Below, piece after piece: positions 23,061 to 34,960 of a stretch of 64,000 nucleotides of DNA (the first letter of the stretch is position 1; every line of letters starts with the position of its first letter). The notes beneath the pieces are model-generated. The model was not told the origin of the DNA, did not search any database, and saw only the letters and a list, made by a program, of their open reading frames with translations. Both the position numbers and the translations under genes were made by a program. Source of the DNA: Amorphophallus konjac (taxonomy: Eukaryota > Streptophyta > Magnoliopsida > Alismatales > Araceae); the NCBI GenBank assembly GCA_022559845.1, contig CM040123.1, positions 296,162,642-296,226,641 of the forward strand, written 5' to 3'.

Positions 23061-24415
23061 CCAGAGTAGCTCAAGATGACCCACCCGCTGTCACACGATG
23101 AAGACGGTAATACTGATGCACGGTCGGACATTATCCAAATGCGTAGAACGATCGTACCGTATCATATCACTTGGGAATCGGGTCTGCTGGATCGGGCGTT
23201 ACGACAAATCTAGATCGCACTGGCATAGTTTCCAAAGTTTGACATGCATGATAAGTATATTGGCGATTATAGTTCCTCCGCATGAAAAAATCTGATTTCC
23301 GGTGGCCGGGAAACCGTGACCTTGTTGGGTTACGGAGACTAGCCGTTGCGCTTAAATCTTGACAGAGCCACCACCACCAAGTATGCATCCAAAATACCAA
23401 AAGCACGTGAAGTTGGTGGAGACGAAGCAGAACCCGGACCCCTTAAAGCCAGGGCAAGAGAAGAGACCACACACAGCGGAGGGGGGAAACAAAAGAGATA
23501 GAAGAAGAATGGACGTGTGCGTACGTGTAGCGCGGTTATGGACGTTAAAAGGCTAACTAAAGAGCATCATAACACCCGGCCCAAATAAAAAGGTGGGTTT
23601 CCCTTGTTGTCCGTCTCTCTGTCTTCTTCTTTAGAAAAGACCCTTCACAAAAATTATATATTACATTAAAGTCAGTTGATATTTTAACGTATGAAGAATC
23701 TTCCTACACATTTTGCATCTCATGTTTAGTTAAATGGAAAGTGGGTGGTTAGTTTATACACTCTAGAAGGACAGCCAAGAAAGATCCGAATCCATTAGTT
23801 AGCCATGTAGATCCTTTGGATCCAACAACTACGGGGTCTGGGGTACAGTTGTCTGTCCGCTAACAACCCCTTACGTACTGTGTGATCAAATTTCAACAAA
23901 TATGAGACTCTAGTCAAGTCCATTCAACATCTTAAGATTTAAGATAACTAAATTCCTTTTTAATATTAGCAAACGAAAAGCAGATCTAAGATCTGGTCCG
24001 CTAACCCCACTTATTTAATTATACTTTTTTTACAGAGCTGAGCATACCTTGTTCATGCACAATTGGTTCGGACCCACGTCACTTACATTCCTTCTTCAAC
24101 TATCCAGCATTTTTGTATATATAAAGAATTATATTATAAGGTGCTCTTCAGTCGTCGCATATAAAAAATCTATGGTTTTTTTACGTAAATATCCTCGTAA
24201 ATATTGGTTATGCCAAATGTACCTTTCATATAAGCATATTATCAAAAATATCCTCCAAAAATCCTTAATGATTGCGTTTGTACCCCGTGATTCTCTCCCG
24301 TCAAAGATATGTAACAAAAATCGTTAAATCATATGTAATACCTAAAATATCCCACATTTCTATCACCGATTTATAACTGCAAGGTTCTTCTTCCACCTCC
24401 CGACATCATTCACAA
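23061..24415. other. No supported gene
   Basis: The open frames at 23098-23556 and 24049-24327 are short and have no family resemblance. The part at 24140-24360 is AT-rich and has several ATATCCTC or ATATCCCAC repeats. It may be upstream DNA of the GRF gene remnant. Confidence 0.4.
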
Positions 24416-24417
24416 CC

Positions 24418-24735
24418 CTACCGCAGGCTCCCCATCTCTAGCGGCCGACTGGCGGCACACCCCGTAATCAACTGCTCTGACGTCATCGAAGAAGCCTCCC
24501 CATCTCACGCCCACGGCGTCACACCCTTCGTAGCAGCCTCCCCATCTCACGTTAACGGCGGCGCACCCTCTATAGAAGCCTCCCCATCTCACGCCCCCCC
24601 CCCCACCTCAAGGCCACGGTGACACAACTCAGAATCGGCTGCTCCGACGCTTCGAAGAAGCCTCCCCATCTCACCTCGGTACACCCTCTCTTAGGGCGGC
24701 ACATCTTCTCTCGAAGAAGCCTCCCCATCTCACGG
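24418..24735. repeat. Minisatellite with GAAGCCTCCCCATCTCAC core
   Basis: The core GAAGCCTCCCCATCTCAC, or a close variant, occurs at about 24488, 24533, 24578, 24655 and 24713. A degenerate copy (GGCTCCCCATCTC) lies at 24426. Units are 45-77 bases and separated by CG-rich spacers and two poly-C runs. It ends about 150 bases before the GRF coding start and may lie in its promoter or 5' UTR. Confidence 0.8.
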
Positions 24736-24881
24736 CGCCCCCCCCCCCTAAATAAATCCGGCGACACTCCTCGGAACCGTCTCGGGCTAAGCAGACAGTG
24801 TGCACCGACCTTGAGGTGCAGGCTGAGGGCGAGGTTAACCCACGATCATTGTTAAGGAGATTTCAGTGGAGGATAAAGAAG

Positions 24882-25406
24882 ATGAGTGATATGACCACCG
24901 GATAATCTAGTATTAGACGTTCACTGAATACATCGGAGTGCTATGAAGTTCCACAATACTATTGCAGGAAGAGATGTATGGTATATATTTCGTCTCAAGA
25001 AACAAACAGAGGAAGAAGATTGTATCGATGTGCAAGGTGGAAGGTAAGAATTTCACAACGTATTCGATGAAATGTCTCAGATATCTTTCTTGAATTTTCG
25101 ATTGAGAGACCATATTTATGTATATGTTTACAGGAGGACGATTGCTGTGACTTTTTTGTTTGGGTTGATGATGCGCATCATAATACCGTGGACTTGAAAC
25201 ATCAAATAATTTTTATGGAATCATCGATCGAGAAGAAGTTGACTATGCTAGAGAGAAAAATTGACATAATACAAGCCAAGATAGACATGACAACCGCTGC
25301 TAGTGGAAGAGGGAATGATTTACGATTGAAAATGGGATTCAAAAAGATAGTATCGCCCTTACTAGGGCTGGATATACTGTACTTTATCTTTCACTACATT
25401 TGGTAA
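24882..25406 (+). pseudogene. Small GRF-type zinc-finger protein, two exons, one stop
   Basis: Exon 1 is 24882-25043 (54 codons) and exon 2 is 25134-25406 (91 codons including the stop). The 90-base intron starts GTAAGA and ends TTTACAG. The joined frame holds the GRF zinc-finger pattern: a CRKRC pair, TNRGRRLYRC, and then DDCCDFFVWVDD in exon 2. A charged helix likely to form a coiled coil follows (EKKLTMLERKIDII), then a hydrophobic tail (LLGLDILYFIFHYIW) that may anchor in a membrane. This is the layout of many small plant GRF proteins of unclear role. Codon 8 is TAA, so it is probably a pseudogene, unless translation uses another start. Confidence 0.72.
25044..25133 (+). other. Intron of the GRF gene remnant
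   Basis: The 90-base AT-rich intron has GT-AG ends and a pyrimidine-rich acceptor. It falls between codons and keeps the zinc-finger frame, which strongly supports a real spliced gene in origin. Confidence 0.75.
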
Positions 25407-26000
25407 ATGGAACTATAACAAGTGAATTAGAGGTGTCGTTTGCAATGGATAAAGGGATTAGGAGGGGATTATGTGTCACTATTTGTTGTTTACAGTAGTG
25501 TGTTCTACTTATTGGCCGACACATGGTTTCATGTAAATATTTTGATGTGAAAACAGTTGGTTGGACTGGATATTTAGTGCACTTCCATTACATGAAGAAT
25601 GTTTACTGATCATGATTGGGTGCCTTTTACTACCTATGATTATGCCAATGAAGCATATGCATTTGGCATTCAAGAGATTGTTCTTACCTTACAATTAACT
25701 TCAACGTTGGAGAATAGACAATGAATTTGAAACAGGCCAATGGCCAATGTCAGGCTTGTCTTAATCCATTAAGAATTCTGTTTAAGCCCCTGCTTTCTAT
25801 AAAAAAGAAGCTTTAGCAACTGCTAATATCAATGACCCTTATGCATCAAGCAACACTTATGGCATTGCTTGAGAATAGCTGTGCTTATTGGTAGTTGGAG
25901 TAGATTTATTTTGTAATATCCTATAGACTACCTTCTCTTAGAGGCAGTGACTGTCTAAGGAATTTTTTCCCCTTCTACCTTTGTTTCTTAATAAAATCAA
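25407..26000 (+). other. 3' flank of the GRF remnant with polyA signal
   Basis: I see no coding frame. AATAAA lies at 25990-25995 after a pyrimidine-rich stretch, at a plausible distance for a 3' UTR of about 0.6 kb. Confidence 0.4.
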
Positions 26001-26755
26001 TTTCACAATCTACCATTTTCAAGAAAAAAATCAATAGTCAAATTAAAGTATAATTGACTACAAGTGTTTTATATGAGGTTCATGAAATGTCACCATCCAA
26101 AATAGAATTAGATCAATGGATTGAAATCCGACATCGTCAAATTTAAAGACAATATGGCTGTCATGATTGCAAAGGAGGAGAAGCTTGAGGTCGACGCAGC
26201 TTTGCTCGAAGGCTTTGTTGCGTCGACGCGGCTTCACATGGACTCAACAAGAAGTATGGGTTTTCTAGCCCATTCTTGGCATCTGATCTGATCCGTACTA
26301 AGACACCTTGACTAATCTTTTTTGAGGTAATCTGACCATGATCTAACTATGCTCTTAACTGAATGTTTCCTAGTGATATATCTTCCTCTTTGCATTCACG
26401 AACACTGTCAACCTCATTTTGTAACTCCAAAAAATCATCCTTTAGTGTATTGCAAACGCTTATAGAAGCATATTCCACCAATCAGATTAGAAAAATGACT
26501 TACTACTCAACAAATGAGTTCTGCCATGCACGCAGTTCTAACAATTAATTTTCTCCCATAGAGTAGTAAGCAGACAACAAAAGAGTGGCCAACTTCAACA
26601 TTAAACTCACAAGACACAAGTTTAAATTTACAAAAAGGACACAAGTTCTCTAAAGATAATTACATTTGTAAAGACAGTCATAAAATAACACAAGGTTTTA
26701 AAGTGACCATCACCTTTGGCCACTCTTTTAAAGGCAAAGTTATCATCACCCAGCC
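26001..26755. other. No firmly supported feature
   Basis: A minus-strand open stretch near 26365-26500 reads LKDDFLELQNEVDSVREC and could be a coiled-coil exon remnant. I recognise no family. Confidence 0.3.
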
Positions 26756-26913
26756 CTACACATTTCTGAACATAGAATTCACCACCCGACTGTGACCCCT
26801 AACTAGAGCTTTAGGAGCCGTACTCTGCACTGGAATAGAACTTGAGGAAGATGTCTGGGAGAGAATTACATTGGAGCCACCTGCAGCATTGGAATTAATT
26901 TGAATGGTTGATT
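26756..26913 (-). pseudogene. Unidentified coding tail cut by element E
   Basis: The minus frame is open for about 52 codons up to a TAG at 26756. It is serine-rich (SNVILSQTSSSSSIPVQST) and then basic (KALVRGHSRVVNSMFRNV). It looks like the disordered end of a protein. The upstream part would have continued past 26913, where element E inserted. No family is recognised, and chance is possible at this length. Confidence 0.3.
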
Positions 26914-27352
26914 TGATGCGGGACGACAACGAGACTCGACTCGGACTAGACGCGAGCCTTGGACTCTATTAGACGACGCGACTAACAGGACAACGCGACT
27001 AACAGGACAACGCGACCAGCAACAGCACAACAACGCGGCACCTAAAAGAGCTCCAGAAGAGGCGAACATGCCCAAACAAGAAGTACTAAACTCACGATCG
27101 TCCCCGACGAGGGAAACGTGACGATCTGCACGGTTGAGTAACCGACTTTGAGTCTCGGGTGGTCAGCTCACTCTTGTGCTCGAAACGAGTCACGAGACGG
27201 GTCTCGCACTCACAACTCACAGCGATGATTAAGTACGAACTAGCTAGGAAAATAACCTACTCACATGCAGCGGCATCTAGAATGCATACTAAATAAGCAA
27301 ATACGACAAAGAGAGTGGCGAATGAACCTCCACACTCGGGACGTGGGGAAGA
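26914..27352 (-). repeat. Element E 3' LTR, first segment
   Basis: It starts TGATGCGGGACG and carries GAGGGAAACGTG, CGGTTGAGTAACCG and CTCG-AAA-CGAG, as in the A, B and D LTRs. It breaks at GTGGGGAAGA, where the solo LTR inserted. The LTR goes on at 31211-31219 and then 57598-59289. Confidence 0.85.
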
Positions 27353-30300
27353 TGTAATGCCCTAGATCCTTGGTAGGTCTTGCTGGATCTTCATTAGATC
27401 TTTTGGATTTGTTTCGGTGAGTTTCGGTTTACTTTTGTGGCTTCCGAGTTGAGTTTTACGATCCGTATGGGTTTTTCTCTCGTACTAGTTACGGAACCCT
27501 ACGATGAGTTTACTCGTCGGTTCCTCGACTCGTGGACGCTGCAGCGACGATGTACTCTTTGAGTCGGTCGTTTCGACTATTTTTGCGTATTTTTCGGAGA
27601 TAGGGCCAGAAATCAGATTTTTTGGAAATTAGGACAATTCCTAATTTCTTTTCCTTTTTCTTTCCTGTTCCTCTCTCCTTCTTCTCATTCGCCGCCGTCG
27701 TCTCTCTCTCCCGTTTTCTCTCCTCTCGAGCCTCCTCGGCTCCGGCTGCAGACGGGGTACCTAGAGGCACGTGTTGGGGATGCTGTGGAGCTGACTGGGT
27801 GTGCGACAGGGCGAGGATGGAGTGGTTCTGGCGCGATCCCGAACGGTGGATTCAAAGCCGACGTTTGAGCTCGCGGCGTGGTTTTTGGCGCGGTTTAGTC
27901 CCTTCGGGGCACGGTTTCTTCGGTGGAGGTAGGGTGACGGTTCCTCACTTCTTCCTCTCCGTTTTCCCTGCCCTAGCACATCGTTTGGCACAGAAACGGC
28001 TGAGTTTGGGCTTGTTTAGCCTAAACCGTGATTTTCAGGTTTTGTAGGGTTCGCCGAAAAACGGCAACCATTTGTAGCTCGGTTAGTGTTGAACTGACCG
28101 TTGGGATGTTAGGATCCCATTCATGCTAATTTCGTGTTGATCGGTGGTCATTCGAGGCCGGTAGGAGCCCGGGAACCTCGTTGACTCTTCTAGGGTCGAT
28201 TTGTTAAAATCGCCCCGATCTAGCGTTTTAACCCGTGCATGTGGGCTTTTTAGCCTCCTTATGTAGTTTTTCATCATCGAGGGTTGTTTCCCCTGCGCTT
28301 CGGCGTGAATGGGGGGTGGAACGGGCCGATTTGGCCAACCCTCTGTTTTCCCTCCGTGACTGGTGTGGCGATCGTTCCAGGGACCGTCACATGCCCTGAC
28401 GGTCCCACGACAGACCGTCATAGCATCTGGGCGATTTTTAGTTCTTGGTGGTTTTGAGAGTGTGACGGCCCAGGGGTGGCGCGTCACAGCCTCCTGACGT
28501 GTCCGGTGAGACGCGTTACACCTATCTTGTCGTTTAGTGCTTTGGTTAAGTCGGTTCCCCTGACGCGCCTGCCCCTGTGCGTCAGGTGGGTGTAACGCGC
28601 CTGGTGTAGGCCGTTACGTTCTTTTTGATCGCGTTTGACCGGTTGAGTCGGTTCGCCTAACGGTTGTGCTCTCGTGCGTTAGGTGTGTGTAACGCGCTTG
28701 CCCCAGGCCGTTACACTTCGTTTTGGGCCGAGTTTAGGTGGCTGTGCCTGTTGATTCTAACGGCCATGCCCTTGTGCGTTAAGCCTGTGTAACGCGTCCG
28801 CGATACACCGTTACATGCTGTTTTGGCTGAGTTAGGTGGCTGCGTCGTTGGCTCTAACGGCCGCGCCCCCGCGCGTTAGGTGGTTGTAACGCGTCCGGTC
28901 GGGACCGTTACATGCCTCTCAGCCAGTTGTTTTCTTGTCTTGCGTCAGGTTGGCCCTGACGCGTCTGCCTTGCCGCGTTAGGTGACTGTAACGCGCTTGG
29001 TCCCGCGCGTTACGTGGTTCGAGTTGTTGTTTTGGGTTTGAGGTTCGTTGGCCCTGACGGCCCGGGTTGGGCGCGTCAGAGCGGTGTAACGCGTCTGGTG
29101 CAGGCTGTTACGTGCCTTGTGTGTTTTAGGTGTTGTAGGGCGGTTGGAGTGTAACGGCCTAAGATTAGACCGTCACACTCATGTAACGGTCTAAGGGTGG
29201 TGCGTTACATGCCTTGTGCTCTGATTTCCGTCGTTTCGGTTTCTGCTTGTCTTGGCTTGACCTTGTGGTCTGCCCGTCTTCCCGTGGATGTCTCCTGACA
29301 TCCTATGAGGGTTAAGACTACGTTGTAAGGTAGCCATGAGTCTTCTTGCTTGAGGTAGGATTCTGTATCCTACGTTTGGGTGCCTTTGTTCGGTTCCGGT
29401 CAACCTGGTGTGACCCAGGGGTTGACAGGCGACCTTGTGTGTGGGTGTCTTGGTGGTTCTGTCCAATCCGAGACACTGGTTCTGGATGCCTCGAGGTATC
29501 GTCTTACCCTGGTTTGCGTGTCCATGTGTGTCTGAGGGTCTTCGGTGTTCCCTCAGGTCTCCGTGAGTTGTTTTCTGCGGAGTGTCGTTTCTTGTGGCTT
29601 AGGATTAGACCGATTGGCCGCTTATTCCGCTGTCTGTGACGATCTTGCCTTGAGTCGCTCGACACAGGATCGTTACACGGTAGGTCTAGTTGCCTTGTCC
29701 GGAGTCTGTTGGCAGTGGTTGTGCTGCCATTGGTGTCTTGAAGTACGTGTCGTGGGGCGTTCTTGCCTGCTTGTACTTCGGCACTTGTGTTTTAGAGTCT
29801 CTGTGTCTTGTGAGCCTCCTTTTGTTGCTACCCTGAGGTCTTTGAGTGCCGATCCGCTAGCGGATAGCGGAGGGGTTTTCCCGTTATACGGTTTGTAAGC
29901 TAGTTCTGTGGGCTCCTAGCCAACGGTAGCGTCCTACCGAGGGAGAAAACTAGCTAGAGAACCTGGCTTAGGCTAGAGCCAGTGTGTGCACACGTTGTCA
30001 GGGACTGAGGACTAGCGCCGACGGGCATGACCCTGACTAGTTACTTGTTCTGTTGTTGCTGTTGTTCCTGTTTGGTTCAGCGCGTGTCTACGACTCTGCC
30101 GTGGTTTTGGTGTTACCGTAGGCGAGACACTTGTGGCGCAGCATAAGACGTTAGTGGATGCAGCTGGCTATTCCTCTTGTGAGGAGGAGGTGCTTCCGTC
30201 ACGTGACACGTGAGTCTCGGCGTTTCTTGTGCGTTGTGACCTTTCTGGGTTGGCCTTTCCATGGCTGCACCCGAGGTCAGTGTCCTGTCACATGCATGAT

Positions 30301-31205
30301 GTTCTGGTCGTGCGTGGGGCAGTGTGCACGATATTCTGGTCGTGCGTGGGGCAGTGTGCACGATGTTCTGATCGTGCGTGTTGTCGAGTCTGTCGGTCAT
30401 CTGTGTGGGTCTTTTCTAGACCTTTTGTCTGTTCTTGCAGGTCTACGTCTTAGACCTGGTGTTGGGTCGGTAGATCGGTAACTTCTAACTTTGTTAGATC
30501 AGAGTCGCCCTCCTATCGCTACTTGGAGTAGTTTGGGGTGCCGAGGTTAGTTCGGTCGCCGCTTGTCTAGCGCGGGTTCTTCCCCTTCCTTCCTTGTTCC
30601 CTACTCCTACTTCCCGTCTGTTTACTACTGCTTGTAGCGTAGTTTTACATCTTTGTAGTGTAGTTTTCCTGCTTTACTACACCTGCTGTTTTTGTTGTTA
30701 TTGTTCCGTGTTACTGTGTGTTTTTCAGTGGGGATCCGCGTGACCTCTACTGAGCCAGTGACACGTGGCTCACCCCTGCTTTTCAGGTGGGGTGACGTCG
30801 TTCGTTCTACTTTCGCGTGGTTCCTGGTGTGCGTGCTCGTTGCGTGCCGTTGCTGCCAGCTGGTACCGGCGTTGGATTTCCCCCGACTTCTCGGTACGTC
30901 TTTCTTTTCTGTCGACTGTACTGTGCTACACTTGTTGTCTTTAGCTTTGGACTGACTCTGGTGGTGTACAATTGTTAAAATTGAACTGTTAATTAAAAAG
31001 TAATTTTATTTCTGCTACTTTAGCAAACCGATCTAATGAAATTTAATTGCTTCTGTTATATCTCTGTGGCTTCAATGTACTCTACACATGCCTTTTTCCC
31101 TTCGGAGCTTTCTCGCTCTTGGGAGGCCTCGCGGGTTCCAAGTGGTATCACGTGTATTCGGTAGTTCTACCGGGTACATCTGGTATCAGAATCTGGGTCG
31201 CTACA
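27353..31205. mobile_element. Solo LTR of 3.85 kb, TSD GAAGA
   Basis: It starts TGTAATGCCC and ends GTCGCTACA, with GAAGA at 27348-27352 and again at 31206-31210. It has no gag or pol frames, so it is a solo LTR, probably gypsy by its termini. Its orientation is uncertain. A TGGTATCAGA sequence lies near 31180 inside the LTR, resembling a PBS but misplaced. It contains a long array of short dyads, listed separately. Short plus-strand frames at 29346-30481 have no family resemblance. Confidence 0.8.
28397..29212. repeat. Array of about 14 short dyads inside the solo LTR
   Basis: Each unit is about 24-26 bases and has inverted ends such as GTAACG/CGTTAC, TAACGG/GCGTTA or TGACGG/GCGTCA around a variable CG-rich middle. 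The first unit has perfect 8-bp arms (TGACGGTC and GACCGTCA, 28397-28420). The units are spaced roughly 50-60 bases apart. Confidence 0.8.
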
Positions 31206-31210
31206 GAAGA

Positions 31211-31219
31211 CGTCCCGGC
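31211..31219 (-). repeat. Element E 3' LTR, 9-bp middle segment
   Basis: CGTCCCGGC lies between the right TSD of the solo LTR and the copia element. It joins 27352 to 57598, as shown by the intact order GGGGAAGACG(T)TCCCGGC in the B LTRs. Confidence 0.8.
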
Positions 31220-33594
31220 TATTAAGTAGATCTAGAGGGGGGTGAATAGATCTTTCCCCTTTAAAATTGACAGAACTAACTGATATATGCAGAATTCAAA
31301 ATTACTTACTATCAACAACCAAAGCAATCACAGAACATTCAACTCATAGATCAAAATCAGTTTGCAAAGATATCAGTAGATATAGCGACTGACTTAATTG
31401 CCAATTGATCTATTGTACATCAGTGAACTTGGAAGAGGTACCTGGAGGAGGTTCGACTCTAGGAGACTCCTCACACAAGTGATTCACCTTCCAGGTAGGC
31501 ATGACCTACCCTTTGTGTGGAATCCTTTTATATACCTTCTTCTAGCTCACGAATGAATAAGAAATCAGCAGTTAATTCAGACACTTCAGCAGGGAAAATA
31601 TGCAGCAAACACACTTACACTAGCAAACCACGGACACAAGGAATTTTAGGTGGTTCGATATCCTCCAGAGATCTACGTCCACCACTTACTCAAATGAGTA
31701 AGGCTTCACTACTGAGCTTTATAGCTTGCTACGGTTTATCCACAGCTTTGGGGAACAAGTTCCCTACAGACGCTGACCCTTACAGCTTTAGCTCACCAGA
31801 GGAATCTTCCTCTGCCGCTGGGCAATACAGCTTGGCCAACCGCTGACTTACAACTTTAACAATCCGTTGACACATATCTTGAGTAAACAAAGGTTTGTAA
31901 AATAGATCAAAGAAATTAAGAAAACACGAGAATGTAGCTCTGAATTGAGCGGACTGGTTCTGGTTTTGAACCAGGAACCAGGAACATAAAACACACTCAC
32001 TCAACAGAACTCCAACGCACTGCTCTTTCCTTAATTCTATCCTTTCTCCTTCAAATCGATCAGCCTCACTCAAGTATCTTCACTACTCTCAATTTCAGTT
32101 CGCTAGATGCTCACTTTTCTTCTCTGCTTCTCTCTACTGCTCTCCAGCTCTCGTTATATCACGAGTTGGGCGATCGACCCTCATTTTATAAGCTTCAGAA
32201 GATAGGAGCGTGGTCTCCACGATTCCCGCCCAAATATCAAGCCAGATCTGATCCAAACTTATCCATGTGTTAGTATCATTGAGATTTTACTTTCCACGTG
32301 GCAGGATCCTCTGTTATACGCTTTACCTCGGATCACGTGCCAGCCACTTATCATCATACACGTGACTATATCAACGATGACTCTGCAAGCGTTCGATAAT
32401 GTTGAGCTTGGCTACTTCCTGGGCTTGAATTGTTTAATCCTGGTTCAATTCATAAGTCCCTGTTAACAGATAAAGGTATTTAATCAAACACCTGATAGTC
32501 AGGAAAAACCTGTAATAATGACAATATGCTTCATGATGTATGAGGGTGATTATAATGTAATTTAAACCATGAAGACAAAGAATCATCGCTCATTGATGCT
32601 TAATGTATGAAACTCATGTGCTCTCATTGACTTGGATGCATAAGCCTTATGAATGCTAGCACTGACTTTACATGCGTGAAGCACTGGGCTAGCACAGACT
32701 TAATGTGCATATAGGAAAGTATGCACAGACCTTGGCGTGCACATGAGAAATATATGCACAGACCTTGGCGTGCATATGAGACAGATATGCACAGACCCTA
32801 TATGCGCGTGGACTACACAATGTGCTCAGACTTTGTATACCTTCTTCAATCACTTGCATAGACGTTGTGTACATGAAAACTAAACCATGCACTGATGTTG
32901 TTGCATTTAATACAAACATGCATAGACCTGCTATAGTGTGTGCACAGACGTTATATGGCTATATGCAAGATGTGCACCGACTTGCTACAATGTTTGCACG
33001 GACTTCATATGCATTAAAGAGTAGCATGCACAGACCTTATAACATGCATGGGGAAAATGTGCACCAACCTAGTTTGCCAAAAGCAAACATGCACGAACCT
33101 TATTATGTGCAACCTACAAGAACGTGCACCAACCTTTATATGCGAAATACATGTATACAAAGAATGCACCGACCTTGTGAATGCATTATCTAAGACATGC
33201 ACCGACTTTTGAATATGCTATGGACCACATGCACTGACCTTATCACTGTACTTGCACAGACCTACATCTGCCTAAGGTAAACATGCACTGACTTGTGAAT
33301 GCATTATCTAAGACATGCACCGACTTTCGAGTACGGCATGGACAACATGCACCAACCTTATCACTGCAATATGTTCGGACCTAATGCATGAACTGTTCTA
33401 TATTAACATACATGCAGAAGGCTTGATTATCACTGACTAAGTTAATTTCATCAAAATAACCAATGCTACAGGAGGCAATGCAAAGTCAACAGTGAATTCA
33501 GTAAAGTCAACCCAGTAAATAAAACTATTGTCGATCATTCAAAACGCATTGACTCCTTAACTGAAATCATCATGAAGCCAGAGGAGTCTCAACA
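31220..33594 (-). repeat. Copia 3' LTR (2375 bp)
   Basis: The minus strand begins TGTTGAGACTCC right after the purine tract AAAGGGGGAGAT. It ends CTACTTAATA where the other LTR has CTACTTAACA. It is collinear with 44736-45638 plus 56118-57592. It contains the TGCAC(C/A)GAC array. Confidence 0.92.
32722..33370. repeat. TGCACMGAC motif array in copia 3' LTR
   Basis: About 15-20 copies of ATGCACAGAC or ATGCACCGAC occur, often followed by CTT. The first three are exactly 33 bases apart (32722, 32755, 32788) and later copies are less regular. The array recurs in the 5' LTR at about 56720-57365. Confidence 0.8.
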
Positions 33595-34960
33595 ATCTCC
33601 CCCTTTTTGATGATGGCAACCAACTATATTAGATGTGTTTTGATGAAATGTATGCAGTTCAGTTTAGTCAGAGTGGTCATGAAAAAAAATGTAGTCAAAG
33701 CATTCAATTTCAACAAAGGATGTCTCTCTCCTGATGTCAAAAACATATAATCTCTCCCTCTTTGTCATCAGCAAATAGGATGGGATATGGACAATGAAAT
33801 GCAGACTTGAAACAGAAGACATTCTCCCCCTTTATACTACCTGTGGAGTAATGAGCCATCCAGACTGATAGTGAAAGGACAGTGGAAGTGAAATCTGACT
33901 GACACCCTGTTCAATAGTTCAGAATTAAGCATTACAAAGTTCAGAGTCTTCAGATATATGAATCAATACATTGCATTCTTGATAGATTTCTGATTTAATG
34001 GTGATAAAAATTAGAATTTATGCATTTCATTCAATGGATAAGTCTGCTGAGTCTGATAATATCAATAAACCATAATCACATTGATCATGAAAGAATCTGT
34101 TTAATGGTATCTTTTTTTCTGAAGATGAGTGATAATCTTTGGAAGTGACCAAGATGTGTATTGAGGTTAAACAATATGACAATTCTGAATTTTAGATGAA
34201 GGAACAACATTTTGATCATATGAACATAGTATCTTATAAGACACTTCATGACATAAGTGTTTTCCATTTCTTTGATGGAACACTTAGTTTCTCAGTGCTT
34301 ACTAGTTTGGCCATATGAACAGAGATAAACTAAGCCACTTCATGACTTAAGTGTTGTTCATTTCTTTGATGAAGCACTCAGTTTCTCGGTGCTTAGTCAT
34401 TGCTCTGCCATTTTGTTTATATATTTGTATTTTCTTTTTCATACTTTTGATGTGTTGTCCTTTATATTTTTCAGAGAGACTTGTTTAAAAATAATGCACG
34501 TACTTGGTTTTCTTAACCAAGATTTCATCAACTTAGCAGATTTCAGATACAAGCAAACTTTATCAACCATGTAATGAGATGAGGTTGGGTGCTATTATCA
34601 GTTATCAACATTCCTATTTACTGAATGCAGTCTTTGAATTCTAAAGATTATAAAATTTAAACCATCATTTCATTCAAGAAACAAGTAGGATTCTTATAAT
34701 AGAAGATGTCTGATTTCTGTTGCTTAAAATTATGAACTTATTATCAGACTGCCATTATGTCAAAATAGAAATAATGATAGGAGAGCTCACAAATTCTTCA
34801 TCAGAATCAGCAATTTGTATGAGAGAAGAAATAGAATCTGAAATCCAAAAGGATTAGAATAGAAGAGATCTGAATGACAGACAGACAGAACTGATCAATA
34901 CTCCCCCTGACACCTTGCAGCATGCATAGATATGCCCTTTTTTTTAAGAAACTCCCCCTG
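33595..34960 (-). other. Copia 3' untranslated region with multiple purine tracts
   Basis: No coding frame is found between RNase H and the LTR. Purine tracts (CTCCCCC or CTCCCTC on the plus strand) occur at 33597, 33754, 33824, 34901 and 34952. The first adjoins the LTR and is the functional PPT. Repeated PPT-like tracts here are a known feature of Sireviruses. Confidence 0.65.

Noticed and set aside
22554..23069. 171-codon plus-strand frame
   Set aside because: It is driven by poly-C, CCT and GAA runs, is low complexity, and no domain or splice structure supports it.
29346..30481. Cluster of plus-strand frames in the solo LTR
   Set aside because: They are Cys- and Val-rich products of TG-rich sequence, with no motif and no partner copy in this window to test.
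31170..31195. TGGTATCAGA as a PBS marking an LTR end
   Set aside because: It lies inside the solo LTR, 5' of the GCTACA terminus and TSD, so it is not placed to prime synthesis.
32722..33370. Regular short repeats resembling a CRISPR array
   Set aside because: The repeats are 9-10 bases, spacing drifts, there are no cas genes, and the array lies inside a plant copia LTR and recurs in its partner LTR.
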